In this document: positions 12,742-24,501 of the stretch, piece by piece | Numbering within the stretch: the stretch's first letter is position 1 | How the letters are laid out: every line of letters starts with the position of its first letter | NCBI GenBank assembly: GCA_963662175.1 | Contig: OY759215.1 | Coordinates: 56,871,213-56,935,212 of the forward strand | Length of the DNA: 64,000 nucleotides | Direction of reading: 5' to 3' | DNA from: Aradus depressus | Lineage: Eukaryota; Arthropoda; Insecta; Hemiptera; Aradidae | Notes under the pieces: model-generated | Seen by the model: the letters and a program-made list of their open reading frames with translations, nothing else | What the model was told of the DNA's origin: nothing | Database searches by the model: none | Position numbers and translations under genes: made by a program

Positions 12742-12782
12742 TTTTGTGCTAGCCGTCTTTCGAGATTGCCCTCATCATCCAG
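12742..12782 (-). repeat. GCTAGC-flanked hairpin motif, copy 1
   Basis: On the minus strand it reads GATGATGAGGGCAATCTCGA then AAGACGGCTAGC. The same motif occurs at 42022-42060. Confidence 0.5.
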
Positions 12783-12987
12783 CATTTTCATAAAACTTTT
12801 TTTTAGCATAATGTAAAAAGTAAAATGAATACATAAAATAAAACTCTACAATAAATGTAAAATAAATAAATACATTTTAAAGGACTACGTTTTAAATTGG
12901 CAACTACTGGAGTATTCACTTTTCACTACAGCCATAGTTAATGTTAATAATTTTTGTTATCGATTTGTTATTTCTAAGCAAGACAGA

Positions 12988-13340
12988 TAACATTATGGTG
13001 AGGGCGCCGGTAGCTCAGTGGTATGCGTGCTTGTCTTCTGAGCTCAAGAACGTGGGTTCGAAACCCGACCGAGGCCCTTAGTTTATTTTATCTGGGAGGT
13101 AAAATAAACTTTAGTACGTTAGTCCTTCGGATGGGACGTTAAGCGATGGTCCCGAGCCTGTACGATGTCAGGTACTCGTTAAAGACCCCTGCCCTACGTG
13201 AATAAAAATTTAGGGTAGGCAAAATTTAGGACTCCCAGAGTCCACCAGATTGACGAAAGAGCTCTCTGGTAGTAGGCGATATGACCTCGTAGTTAAAGCC
13301 CGGGCATGAGTCATAAACCTATCCTAACCTAACATTATGG
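12988..13340 (+). mobile_element. SINE-1 reference copy with 11 bp target duplications
   Basis: A tRNA-derived SINE of 331 bp spans 12999-13329, flanked on both sides by TAACATTATGG. Its head has a pol III box A (TAGCTCAGTGGTA) and box B (GGTTCGAAACC), then a GGGAGGTAAAATAAAC block, a body containing CCTTCGGATGGGACGTTAAG and GGTAGTAGGCGATATGACC, and the end GCCCGGGCATGAGTCATAA followed by CCTATCCTAACC. The target duplications show that it moved by LINE-type retrotransposition and fix both ends of the family. Confidence 0.92.
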
Positions 13341-14286
13341 TTTTTTTTGCGTTACACTTATAAACAATTATACTGATTTTTTTTTTTTTAATTAGAGAAA
13401 AGCTTGCAGCTTTGGTTGTTAGGGGACGCCAATTTTCTTTTTCCCCCTTCCGAGCTCAGGTCCGACAACCGCTTGATCCGCCTCTGGATGCAGTGTCGAG
13501 GAAGTAAGGGGAACAGTTCTCAGTAAGATATCCATCATTCCCTTCTCAAGATAGACTGCCGATAAACATGAAATGTACCCTCGCAATATCTAAGATTAGG
13601 AAAGTTAGATTTTTAGCATTCTTTTATAATATGGATAAATGTATACATATATAATATAAATGCAGAGCCAATTCTCAACATTCGGATTTTTGTAAAACTA
13701 ATGAAAAGTTTGTTGACTTGGGATTTCTTTCATAACTAAGAACTGAGGATGTGGAGGCACTTTGCCAGTTTTGTTTTGCAGTGGGGCTCCATGAGCTCCC
13801 TCAAGACGCGCCAGTCTTACAAATGTCACTTACCCGAGTAAACAGAAGCACAAGTTTTTTACTTTTGTTTAGATAAGAAAATGGGGAGGTCTCTTCAGGG
13901 TCCGCTTTTTTTCCCCCAGAGTGTTGGGCTGGCAACTGCTGATCTTGGCCTCTTGATCTTTCTCATTCTTCGAGGAAGATATCAAATATCAGAACGAGCA
14001 GAGGCAACACCGTTGGAGAAGAAGCCGGAACCTGGAGAAAAGTATGAAGACCGAAGATTGCAACCTCAGAAAACAGTCTAGATTGCAGTAGAGAGTATGA
14101 TATCTCTGAAGTTTGGAGGGATCGGCGCCCCTAGCGCCGTGGTCACTTCTTTTGAAAACGAGGCTCATTGTATTTATTTTTGAAAAGTAATTTTTCTGAA
14201 ATAATTGTATTATTTATTTCTTGATTGGTAGCTAGATATAGTGGACTTAATTGTTAAATAAGTAATAAAGAGATATCAATAATATT
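13341..14286. other. No gene seen
   Basis: Mixed-composition DNA with one 66-codon frame (13881-14081) that has no recognisable domain. No repeat of the named families. Confidence 0.45.
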
Positions 14287-14548
14287 TTATTTTATTTATT
14301 CCACAACTAGTTTCGGCAATTTTCTGCCATCATCAAGTGATACACACATAAAACAAACATATTTTTAAAAATATCACTAGAATTTATATTTAACTCATTG
14401 TTGTAAATTGTTTATTTGAACTGTAATATTTTGTAAATTCTAGTGATCTTTTTTAAAAAATGTTTTGATCTATTTTTGTTGTTTAAATTCACCGCTTGAT
14501 GAAGGTAGATATTTGCCGAAACTATTTGTGAATAAATAAAATTATGTA
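14287..14548. repeat. Foldback pair beside the 67 bp array
   Basis: ACAACTAGTTTCGGCAA with TCATCAAG on the left (14315-14340) is mirrored by CTTGATGAAGG with TTGCCGAAACTA on the right (14493-14526). Outer AT-rich sides (ATTTTATTTATT / AATAAATAAAAT) also pair. The 67 bp tandem array starts directly after it. Confidence 0.7.
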
Positions 14549-14549
14549 T

Positions 14550-15487
14550 TACTTTTTGGTTGTGTAAGTAGATTCTGAATTCACATATAACATATTTATC
14601 ACAGCATTACTTCTCCTACTTTTTGGTTGTGTAAGTAGATTCTGAATTCACATATAACATATTTATCACAGCATTACTTCTCCTACTTTTTGGTTGTGTA
14701 AGTAGATTCTGAATTCACATATAACATATTTATCACAGCATTACTTCTCCTACTTTTTGGTTGTGTAAGTAGATTCTGAATTCACATATAACATATTTAT
14801 CACAGCATTACTTCTCCTACTTTTTGGTTGTGTAAGTAGATTCTGAATTCACATATAACATATTTATCACAGCATTACTTCTCCTACTTTTTGGTTGTGT
14901 AAGTAGATTCTGAATTCACATATAACATATTTATCACAGCATTACTTCTCCTACTTTTTGGTTGTGTAAGTAGATTCTGAATTCACATATAACATATTTA
15001 TCACAGCATTACTTCTCCTACTTTTTGGTTGTGTAAGTAGATTCTGAATTCACATATAACATATTTATCACAGCATTACTTCTCCTACTTTTTGGTTGTG
15101 TAAGTAGATTCTGAATTCACATATAACATATTTATCACAGCATTACTTCTCCTACTTTTTGGTTGTGTAAGTAGATTCTGAATTCACATATAACATATTT
15201 ATCACAGCATTACTTCTCCTACTTTTTGGTTGTGTAAGTAGATTCTGAATTCACATATAACATATTTATCACAGCATTACTTCTCCTACTTTTTGGTTGT
15301 GTAAGTAGATTCTGAATTCACATATAACATATTTATCACAGCATTACTTCTCCTACTTTTTGGTTGTGTAAGTAGATTCTGAATTCACATATAACATATT
15401 TATCACAGCATTACTTCTCCTACTTTTTGGTTGTGTAAGTAGATTCTGAATTCACATATAACATATTTATCACAGCATTACTTCTCC
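14550..15487. repeat. Perfect minisatellite, 14 units of 67 bp
   Basis: Units start TACTTTTTGGTTGTGTAAGT and end GCATTACTTCTCC. 938 bp is exactly 14 x 67, and I found no difference between units by eye. The array starts inside ATTATGTATTACTTTT beside a foldback and ends in a T run. It is not a CRISPR array because there are no variable spacers. Confidence 0.95.
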
Positions 15488-15642
15488 TACTTTTTTTTTG
15501 CTTTTTGAAAACTAGTAATTACATACCTTTCTGGAAGTATTCCCATTATCATTATCTATAATTATATGTTTTTTATGTTAACATTTTTTGTGTCAAAAAA
15601 AAATCTACTTTTTACGGAACATATTTATTGACAGATATTTCG

Positions 15643-15817
15643 CTCTTTCGTCGCTCTGGTGGACATGAGCCCGACTCAGTGTGGGAGTCCTAAATTTTGC
15701 ATATCCCAAGGTTTATTCACCTAGAACATCGCACAGATTCGGGACCATCGCTTAACGTCTTGGCCGGGTTTTGAACCCGCGACCTTGAGCTGGTTACCTC
15801 TGAGCTTAGGCCGCCTT
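15643..15817 (-). mobile_element. SINE-1, internally deleted
   Basis: CGCTCTTTCGTCGCTCTGGT is followed, after a deletion of the middle body, by GGCCGGGTTTTGAACCCGCG, the box B region, and CTGAGCTTAGGCCGCC. Confidence 0.8.
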
Positions 15818-15819
15818 TT

Positions 15820-16733
15820 GATATATTATATAATAATATATTGTTAGACTGATACCTCAGTATTACTTATTTATTAAGTTAATAGTAACGGATATGAGTG
15901 CTCAAGCCAAAAGAAATTGTACTTGGAAACTTGAACAATACCTACTTTCGAAGTGAAATTTAGGAAATGAGGTACATAAACACTCAACGAAACTTCCCTT
16001 GGAGCTATTCATTAAATAAAATTAATGAGGCTTTGAAGACATTATAAGATAATGACCCCAATGTTTGAGGAAGTTGAGAAAGGTGTTCATGGCCGGATAC
16101 AAAACTTCTTTATGAGCCCAAGAAAAACTTCTTTTGTTCAACTTTGGTTGAACAATTTCTTGAAGAACTTCCTTTCCCACTAGCATCGATTCCTCCTAAC
16201 ATCAGCTCAAACTTTCCCGACAAATTAACTACTCTTAGAGTTAGTGTAGCTCAACCGACTAGAGAGAGCTTTCTTCTCTATAGCTACTTCGTAATGAGCT
16301 AATAATATGATGCTAAAAATGAACTGTTGGAAAATGGCCGCCAACTTTTATTTGACTGGCAAGGCATCCAACTTTTGGACAAGTATTTAAAACTTTTCAC
16401 TGGGGATGGTTTTAATTTGATTACTTTCGGAAAACATTCAAAAGTTTAACATTAACTCAAGAGTAATGTTTGTTAGATGACAGTTTTTCCTTGAGACAGG
16501 TCAGTTCCCATGAGATAGAGTGTGGCATTTCACAATCTGATTCACAAATGTTTGACGCCTTCTCAGCATGTGGGAGACATTGTGCATGTCAGTGACCAAT
16601 GTTCAGAAAATGGTTAGTACTTTCTAATCTTATTAGGTTAGTATCTTCTAAGTCTTTCTCTTATCTACCTCAAGACAGGATGATATATGATAGGTATAAA
16701 CTGAATAAATATTATTTATCCTAAAAAAAATTC
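15820..16733. other. No gene seen
   Basis: Unique-looking DNA with no open frame of note and no repeat family recognised. Confidence 0.5.
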
Positions 16734-16921
16734 GTTGTCTTCTCACTATTTTATTTTTAACCAGCACAGGTTTTCAACGCAACAGCATCATCATCAGTGG
16801 TACAACCCACCCACACAGCGGTTAAAAGAGAACTCCGCTACTCTGTGTGGGTGGGTTGTACCACTGATGATGACGCTGTTGGTTCGGTTTTGGTCAAAAA
16901 TAAAACAGTCGGAAGACAACG
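16734..16921. repeat. Foldback element, about 80 bp arms
   Basis: Inner arms at 16780-16818 and 16843-16881 pair over 39 bp with one mismatch (CATCATCAGTGGTACAACCC and its complement). Outer parts also match, ending in GTTGTCTTC and GAAGACAAC. A related single arm lies at 53020-53112. Confidence 0.8.
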
Positions 16922-16990
16922 TCTTTCATTTCTTATCTTACTAACGCGTATGAAATATTATTTATATTCGAAACGTTGTCCTCTCTCATT

Positions 16991-17040
16991 TAGTTATTGT
17001 GACTCATAATCCAGGCTTTAACTGCGAGGTTATATCGTCA
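16991..17040 (-). mobile_element. SINE-1 tail fragment
   Basis: TTATTGTGACTCATAATCCAGG then CTTTAACTGCGAGGTTATAT matches only the last 50 bp of SINE-1, cut off by the family C repeat that follows. Confidence 0.65.
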
Positions 17041-17065
17041 ATTTAAATTTCAACTAAAAATGTGC

Positions 17066-17785
17066 ATGTTAGAGGAAACCCTTTACACGGAAACGGAATT
17101 ATATTCTCACTGTTCAAAAAGAATAAAATAACCACAATAAAAAAAAGAATCGTGTTTCATATTCAAAAAACATTATTTGAAACAAAGCTTTCATTTTTCT
17201 TTTTGAGCAGGGTTCCTCCACACCTTAAAGGTCAGTTGAATGTACGTTATTCTTTTATTTATTAATTTATAATTTTTCATTTATTTTGACGTTTTTATAT
17301 ACCTATTCATTTATAATTGATTAATCTATATATATATATATATTTTTTCTTCATATATTGTTATATATGTACATTGTTTTTTTTTTTTTTTTTTTTTTTT
17401 TTTTCTATATCGCACTTCGGGACCTTATGATGGCACGTAAGAACTTCCCGAAACATCGTTGGGATAAAGACACTTCCAAAAGTTTTTTTTGAAAAATAGT
17501 TATCTTAATTTTTATTAAATTGAAAAATGTCTCTACTTATTATAAACGTATCTTTTATTAATTTGTATATACACTCATATATTTTTAAGTATTTATTTGT
17601 TCAATTTTTATTTATTTCATTTTATTTTTTAAAATAGTTTTGTTATTACTACTAATCATAGGTGTGTTAGACTCAAGTACTCGTATATATAAATCTATAT
17701 CTTAATGTATAAATTCTTTTGACGTATCCTATTACCATGTATTGGTCTAACGGAAATAAATTTATTATTATTATTATTAATACCA
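17066..17785 (+). repeat. Family C repeat, longest uninterrupted copy
   Basis: It aligns with 23818-24497 in its left half and with 55955-56300 in its right half, including TAATCATAGRTGTGTTAGAC. A TTCGGGACC...CCCGAAAC inverted core lies at 17415-17450, and the copy ends in AACGGAAATAAA followed by (TTA)n. A poly(T) run of about 27 bases lies at 17378-17404. Such an end resembles a LINE or Penelope 3' region, but no coding part is present. Confidence 0.6.
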
Positions 17786-17822
17786 GTGCGCTCTTTCGTC
17801 GCTCTGTTAGACAAGAATCCGA
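17783..17822 (-). mobile_element. SINE-1 fragment of about 40 bp
   Basis: CAGTGCGCTCTTTCGTCGCT followed by CTGTTAGACAAGAATCCGA matches the SINE-1 body near its 3' end. Confidence 0.55.
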
Positions 17823-18131
17823 ATTCGAATTTTTTTACGTATTTTCACGTTCCAAGGCCCCTGAGAGCGTTTGGACCATTTTTGAGTTTTACAGTTTGTG
17901 AGCGCTCTAACACAAAAACGATTGTAGCTATGAACTTGAAATTTGAGAAAATGAATTGAGAAATGAAGATGTCACGGATGCTAACTTAGATCTGGTTAGA
18001 AGTCGGTCGAAAGTACATTTTATGAGATACTGTTGTTTTTTATGACAATCAAAAATCTTTCCGAATAAACGTTGCAGAGAATACTAAAAAGCATATTTTG
18101 GCATGTAGAGGCCAGTTTAAAATGAATTTGA
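17823..18131. repeat. Dispersed repeat E
   Basis: GCGCTCTAACACAAAAACGA and ATGAACTTGAAATTTGAGAA resemble 58548-58620 (GCGCTCTAACTCAAAAATTA) and, reversed, 51970-52020. Too short to classify. Confidence 0.4.
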
Positions 18132-18210
18132 GAGGGGTAGGGAGAGGGAGAATGATCTGTAAGAACGTGGTTGGTATAAGAAGATCCAGTTATGGCTACA
18201 GAATGGTATT
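18132..18210 (-). mobile_element. MITE family D, partial
   Basis: GGGAGAATGATCTGTAAGAA and GTTGGTATAAGAAGATCCAG match one end of family D in reverse. Confidence 0.55.
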
Positions 18211-18614
18211 TTTGTAATTATGGGAATACGTTTTTTTTTTTTTTCAGATTCAAATTATTCCCCACGAAAAATGTTTCACAGGAAACTCGAAAGAGGAAAT
18301 TGGTCATATTTCAAATGGGACTAATGTGGTTGAACTAACTTTGAGCATGGTACCCGAGTCCTGGAGTCCGCTTGTACTACATGGCATCTCTCCTACTCAA
18401 TTATTATATCTGCCGACTCTGCAAATAGCCTAGAGAGCACTTCGCCGGGCATGCATTCGGATTACGGTTCTGAAAACGTAGCTCATACATAACTGCAGGC
18501 AAAATTCTCTTTAGTCAACCGATTTCCTCACATCGATAAATGTGACGACCGACATGCGTTCTGTCTTTGTCAGTATGATTCGTTATAGAACTGGTTCTTG
18601 GACGTTCAACAACT

Positions 18615-19125
18615 AAAAAAATTTTCTCGGTGAACCACCAATAATATGCTTCTCCAGCGCAAAGTAATCAATGAAGTTTTCGCTCTCCCTCTAAAGCCCT
18701 TTGATTGAAAATCAATGTGTCGTCCTTATGAGGTTCTGGATACACATACAACATTCGTGTCGATATATGAATATAAGGTTTTGTTAATTAACGAATGTTA
18801 CTGGCAGTTTTTTTTTTTGTAACGCATCGACTACTATGGCCATTAGCGTTTGTTACTGGCAGTTATCGGGGTTTTTGTGTTAGGCCCCCTAATCCCCTTC
18901 TTTTCTCTTTAGCCGATTTGACTGAAAGTCAATTGGTGTTGTCCTTATGGGGTATTGGAAACACAGGTAAAATATCGTATCGATACGAGTATATTTATTC
19001 TATCGGGAGTTATCGTGTTCACAGACAGACAGGAATGTTTTTTTTTTTCATATGAGAAAACATGACCTGCCAAAAAAAAACCAACATCGAATTTCTGTCT
19101 CATTAGATAGCTTTCTCTGTTCCTC
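18615..19125 (-). mobile_element. Family A, near full length, reversed
   Basis: TCGGTGAACCACC near 18629 is the degraded hairpin; the copy then reads through monomers to TATCGGGAGTTATCGTGTTC and AACATCGAATTTCTGTCTCA. A second GAATGTTACTGGCAGTT-like segment at 18795 and 18850 is a local duplication. Confidence 0.65.
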
Positions 19126-19129
19126 GTTG

Positions 19130-19785
19130 TGATAATTTAAAAAAATTATTTTATAAAAAAAATTAATAATCTAAAAATATATAAATAAAAATAATAAATA
19201 ATATTATCCAACTATGTATTTCCTGTATACATTCTGGCTGGTCTTCTACTAAATTTTGATTTCTACAGTAGTTTTCGAAAAAGGGCCAAATAAAAAATAT
19301 AGAAAGTTTGTGACGTGCAATTTTGAAGTAAGTACACGTATATAAATACATTTCAAATTGTACTTCCTTCATTTGGATTCCTTCTAAAATATAATTCTGA
19401 GATGCCAAGAAATGTTTCTAAATTTGCAGAATGTTTATTTATCTAATCCAAAGGTATTTTTATTTTGTTGACGGAAAATGAATATACTCTAATATAACGA
19501 GAACAAAATATCGGGTTTATTAACATTTAACCTACATTATAAAGTTAAACAATAAATTTGGAAAATAAAAAAATCAATTCTATACAATTATTCTTACTAC
19601 TAATACCTTATATGTATTACATAAGTCTTTTATTTGTGGCCACTCTTTATGGGCATATATGTATAATTTATTCATTTTTAAAACCTTACTTTCCCTTGCA
19701 GCTCACAATTTGATCGTTTTTCCCTTTTAATCTAAGCGAATATATTTAATATTTTTTAAAATTTGTAATCACTAATTAATTTACT
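19130..19785. other. No gene seen
   Basis: Very AT-rich DNA. An 81-codon minus-strand frame (19163-19408) has no recognisable domain. Confidence 0.5.
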
Positions 19786-19998
19786 GGGAGCCATGGTGGC
19801 CATATGGGCTAGGGCGTAAGGCTCGTAGGGCGCATGATCTCACCTTGGTTTGCGGGTTGGAATCCCGTCCGGGAGTGAGTTTTATTTCGTAGATAGATCT
19901 CCTATCCATGGATGTCGTAAATAATTAGGTAACACCATTATAAGAGTCATGGCTAATATGCATCGTTCAAAAGGCCAACAAAAAAATATAAATAAATA
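19786..19998 (+). mobile_element. SINE-2, fuller copy
   Basis: It begins GGGAGCCATGGTGGCCATAT, a tRNA-like head, has a one-base-changed box B (GGTTGGAATCC), the shared TTTATTTCGTAGATAGA and GATGTCGTAAATAA body, and an A-rich tail. Confidence 0.8.
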
Positions 19999-19999
19999 A

Positions 20000-20839
20000 T
20001 TAATTTACTAATATCTTAACAGTTGTTACCTTTCCATTCTAAATGTTTTCAATTTTGTGTGTAGCCCCAAAATACCAATAAAACGATTTTTCTACAAAAA
20101 ATCGTACACTGTGTACGTTTTGTACATCACATCGCGTAGCTCGCAAAAAAAAAAGTAATCTAAAAATTCGAATCGAACATTTGATTATGACATAAATTTC
20201 TTTTTAGGGCTTAGGAAAGTGATCAAATTAAAGGAATCGGATGATCCCTTTAATCTGCAAATCGGGGATATCTGTGAGTGGGAGTGGTAGTGTAGAAGAG
20301 GGAAGCTACTTTATTTAATTCGTATCTTGAGAATTAATAGAGTCTGAGAAGCGGCGGTGTTTATCCCACTGTAGACTGGGGGTGGGGGGTCGGGGGTGGT
20401 AGGAAAGCTGGGGAGGAAAGCTCGTTAGTGAGAAGAAAGATGGGAGTGGAGTGGAGAGAAAGAATGACGGGGTGGGCTGTGGACAAGTTAATATCCATTA
20501 GTAGCCACCTTCATCACCTGGCGTCTCCACCCTCTAGCTACGTCACATGGACAGACCGACGGAAGACTGTCCTTGTCTACATCATCAGCTGTAACAAGAC
20601 GTAGAGTCAACAGACAATATGTCAGATTTGGTGGTGGTTCGGAAAATCCAGTTATTTTTTTTGGTTCTAAAATGGCATTACGCATCGCACATCTCAACCT
20701 GCTTTTATTTGCTAAACCTGTGTGCATAACCTTTCCGAGACTTAACCTATCTGAGGCAATTTTCTTTTTTTTTTCTATTCCTTTTCTTAGGGCTTTAGTC
20801 TGCTAAACGCCTTCCTACTCTAACCTGGCTTACCTTATC
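20000..20839. other. No gene seen; G-rich block in the middle
   Basis: Apart from the G-rich tract, two overlapping opposite-strand frames near 20488-20806 (79 and 77 codons) have no recognisable domain. Confidence 0.45.
20378..20413 (+). other. G-rich tract with G-quadruplex potential
   Basis: Four G runs (5, 6, 5 and 4 bases) occur within 36 bp at 20378-20413, in a purine-rich stretch that is unusual for this window. Confidence 0.5.
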
Positions 20840-20882
20840 ATTACCTAAGAGCCCCGGCCGGGTTTCGGACCCGCCATCTTCC
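20840..20882 (-). mobile_element. SINE-1 head fragment
   Basis: GCCCCGGCCGGGTTTCGGAC and CCGCCATCTT match the box B region only. Confidence 0.5.
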
Positions 20883-20945
20883 CCACTGCTGCTTTATGTC
20901 TCGTTTTGTCTTCTGTTTCTTTCTGGTTTACCTTTTCGACTTCTA

Positions 20946-21258
20946 TTTTCTTTTCAGGTTAGGTTAGGTTAGGTTTTATAACTCATGCCCGGGCTTTAAC
21001 TACGAGGTCATATCGCATACTACTAGAACGCTATTTCGTCACTCTGGTGGACATGAGCCCGACTCTACTGTGGGAGTCGTAAATTTTGCCTACCCTAAAT
21101 TTTTATTCACCTAGGGCAGGGGTCTTTAACGAGTACCTGACATCGTACAGGCTCGAAACCATCGCTTAACGTCCCATCCGAAGGACGGTGTGCATATGTT
21201 TATTTTACCTCCCAGATAAAACAAACTAAGGGCCTCGGCCTGGTTTCTTTTCTTTTCA
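20946..21258 (-). mobile_element. SINE-1, 5'-truncated copy with TTAGG-type tail and target duplications
   Basis: TTTTCTTTTCA flanks both sides (20946-20956 and 21248-21258). The SINE spans 20957-21247 on the minus strand, is truncated inside box B, and ends in three CCTAA units (GGTTAGGTTAGGTTAGGTT on the plus strand). Confidence 0.9.
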
Positions 21259-21825
21259 TTTAAACACTTTCTCACTTTTCATCACTCCGCATAAAATTTA
21301 TTAAAATATTGAAATTGGTTTTCTGAGCTCCATCTAAAATAATTTTTTATCATAAAGAGTAGCATCTTCTGACTTATTCCCATTGAGTGGGAAAATTCGT
21401 GACGGTAATCTGTGAGGTAAATTTATTGATGGTATACTTTTTCTAGTAACTCTATTTCAGGACTTTATTAATTTGCTAAATTAATCTTAATGGCTTTAGG
21501 AATCCCAGGATCAAGGCTATCATCATGTTCTCCAATTAAGGCAACGAGAACAGGCAGAGAGGCATCCAATTTCTAAAAGAGCCTTGGAATTTCAACTAAA
21601 TTTTATTTATTACAAAGAGGAATTTTTATGGACACAGTACAGAGTTGGTTGCGTATAATGGCTTTATTGATAACTTAATGCTTCCCTACCGATGTACAAA
21701 TCCCTAAAAATGTTGTGTCAAAAGTTCAGATATTCATTGGACATTTAGCCTAACGCAACGTAAGACCCTCAACCTATACAAACATTTCATATCTTAAGAA
21801 ATATATATTTTCTACAATATAGTTA

Positions 21826-22130
21826 GTTAGTTATGGTTATTATTACTCATGACCGGGACTTTAATGGGTTCATATCGCCTACTACCAAAGCACTCTTTTG
21901 TCGCACTGGTGGACATTAGCTCGACTCTAATACTGGGAGTCCTAAATGTTACATTCCCTGGTTTATTCACATATGGTAGACTACTTTAACGAGTATCTGA
22001 CATCATACAGGCTCGGGATCATGGCTTAAAGTCTCATCCGAAGGCCAGCATGCTTCACTTCCCGGATAAAAAACTTAAGGGCCTCGGTTCCTGAGCTCAG
22101 TAAGCTGGCACGCTATCTCTGAGCTATCCT
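21826..22130 (-). mobile_element. SINE-1, near full length, diverged
   Basis: It begins with the AGTTAGTTAGTTATGG-type tail and TTACTCATGACCGGGACTTT, continues through ACAGGCTCGGGATCATGGC, and ends with CTGAGCTCAGTAAGCTGGCA. Confidence 0.8.
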
Positions 22131-22492
22131 CTACACTATTTTATAAAGAGAGAAAGGTTGCTGTTTGTTTGTATCAACATGATGTATGGAGGAATTGTTG
22201 CCAAAAGAAGTCCTAAAAAAAAGTCCACGACAGCATATACTTATATATAACAGTTTTCAATTTGGGGCTTGTATTAAATAAATTTCTATATAATGTTGAA
22301 TAGTACTAAAGCTTTCTACCAACTATTACCCTATAAGCGTTAAAGTTCAAGCAAGTTAATATTTTACACCTGGGCGAATTTAGCAGCGGACTATTTAAGC
22401 AACATCCTTAACGAAAATCAATGGATCGTTGCAGTTCTAAACCCGTTTCAATTGCCCATTTATAGAAATTAGAAACTATGAAAAAAAGGGGG

Positions 22493-22735
22493 TTGGACTC
22501 ATGCCCGGGCTTTAACTACGAGGTCATATCGCCAACTACCAGAACGCTCTTTCATTGCTCGAGTGGTCATGAGTCCGAATCTACTATGGAAATCTTAAAT
22601 TTTGTCTACCCTAAATTTTTATTCATCTAGAGTAGGGGTATTTTAACGAGTACCTGAGATCGTACAATATTGGGACCATCGCCTAACGTCCCATTAGAAG
22701 AACGACGTGCTCACGGTTTTTTCACCAAAAACGAA
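22493..22735 (-). mobile_element. SINE-1, head missing
   Basis: It runs from ACTCATGCCCGGGCTTTAAC to CGTCCCATTAGAAGAACGA. The tRNA-like head is absent, although ACCCGATTTATGAGTCTGTA near 22795 could be a remnant. Confidence 0.8.
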
Positions 22736-22739
22736 GGAC

Positions 22740-23817
22740 CGGTTTGGGAATCCTAACTTGCGAGTTGATATTAATGAAGATGTGGGGATCCCAACCCGAT
22801 TTATGAGTCTGTAAGCGTACCATTACTTGAGGTCCGTATTGGCCACTTCTATTTAGCTGTTGTTATTTGATGAGATTTGGCCTTAATGTTGAAGTCTAAC
22901 GGGACCTGTCTTGAAGTTAGTTGAACCTCTCTGAAAGTTAGCTCACTGAAACTGTAGCCACTTGAGAGGCAACTTTTGGATCGAATCCAACGGGCGGTGA
23001 GTCTAAAGATTATATCAAATCACACTGTTTGTAAACATGGAGCTCAGGTTGGGGTTAGCTTATATCTTAGCATCATGTGATTTGCCCAAGGTAGAGTAGA
23101 GTGGCTATAAAGAGGTGCCGCCCTCGGTCACTAGATCTGGTTGGATCCTCGCCTCACACCCCCATAATTCAGGTGACAAAAAAAAACTATATTTTACGGA
23201 CGACACAAGGCTTAAAACAGCAGGTTAAAAAATAAAAAAGATTACGAACAAAAGAGAACGAGACCTTGCCTCACACATTATGGATGTGAAGATAAAATTC
23301 AAAACTTGCCCCTCTTCTAGAGTTTCTAAATAATTGCATTACCGAGCGCTTCATAGCGTATAACGTTTAAGTGCGGATTAAGATATCCTTAATAAATAGC
23401 AAATACATAATCACACTATATTATGCATATTTCTATTCTATGATTAATTACTTTTAATGTATAGGGGAGCTTTAATCTAGCTCTAGTGTTAATATTCTTA
23501 GATTTCAAACGAAAGTACTAAGAATAATAAATACTATTAATCAAAGAACAAGCTGCAGAGAGATATTGAAAAAAAACTTAAAATCTTGCCATTACATGCA
23601 CTATTTTGATTAGAAACATTAATAATTAGAAAAAATATAAATATTTTTCTGAACAATACTAGTCATCATTATGATACCGGAAAGAATGATGAATTTCGAA
23701 TAACTTCCTTCCTAACTCATCTCTTTCTGAAAAAAAGTATAACTCATTAAGAATCAACTTCTTTAATGCCCTTCCCCACTTCTTACAATAAAAAAATTGA
23801 AATTCAATTATAAATGT
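22740..23817. other. No gene seen
   Basis: AT-rich DNA with a short SINE-like remnant near 22795. No open frame worth naming. Confidence 0.5.
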
Positions 23818-24497
23818 TTATGTTAGAGGAAACTCTTTATTCGGAAACGAATTTTTATTCGCATTGTTCAAAAAGTAAAAAAAAAAATAACCATCATATA
23901 AAATAGTTTGTTTTTTAAAAGCTTTATTTCACAAATTGCTTTCATTTTTTTTTTTTCTTGGTAGAGTTCCTCCACATATTTTCTATAAGGTCTATCAGGA
24001 TTAGTTTTTGTTCAATATTTTCTTTATTTTTTATTTGTTATGCTATTTATGCTACTCATTTATTTACATATATATATATAGGACAGGGCAAACTCGAAAG
24101 CCGGCTAGTAGATTACGTTTTTATTTCTGCCACCTTTGCTATCAATTAATCAATAGATTCCTAAAGCGAAACCTCTAAATGCTAGCACAAGTCCAACACT
24201 GGACTGCTTGTTATCTTCGAAATTGTACGATATTTCGGTGCGATCATGGACCACTTCCTCAGGTCAATAAAAATGAAAGCCCTTCCTCAGGTCACAAAGA
24301 GGGAAATATAGAAAAAATACAACGGTAGATATTCTGAAGAAAAAATATATATACGAGTATATACTCGTATAGTATATATATGAGGAAGTGGCCCAGTATC
24401 TATTGTATTAGGAATTTGATTTTCATTTACCTTCTGTTATTTATTTATTTTAAAAAAAAGTTATTATTATTCATCTCATATGTGTTTATACATATAC
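23818..24497 (+). repeat. Family C repeat, left part, interrupted by the LTR element
   Basis: The stretch from TGTTAGAGGAAACTC to the TCCTCCACA motif matches 17066-17240, and the TATTTCGG...CTTCCTCAGG block near 24230 resembles the TTTCG core of that family. The probable right part resumes at 32002. A TATATA/GTATA palindrome lies at about 24345-24385. Nothing coding is seen. Confidence 0.5.
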
Positions 24498-24501
24498 ATA
24501 T
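24498..24501. repeat. Target site duplication ATAT, left copy
   Basis: ATAT precedes the 3' LTR and matches 31998-32001 after the 5' LTR. Four to six bases is the usual duplication size for Ty3/gypsy integrases. The AT-rich context means the exact edge could move by one or two bases. Confidence 0.7.

Noticed and set aside
13005..13080. Functional tRNA gene
   Set aside because: Boxes A and B are present, but a long shared body, tail and target duplications show that it is the head of SINE-1.
14550..15487. CRISPR-like array
   Set aside because: Units are contiguous 67 bp copies with no unique spacers, in a eukaryotic repeat setting.
20957..20976. Interstitial telomere array
   Set aside because: Only three to four TTAGG units are present and the target duplication shows that they are the SINE-1 tail.
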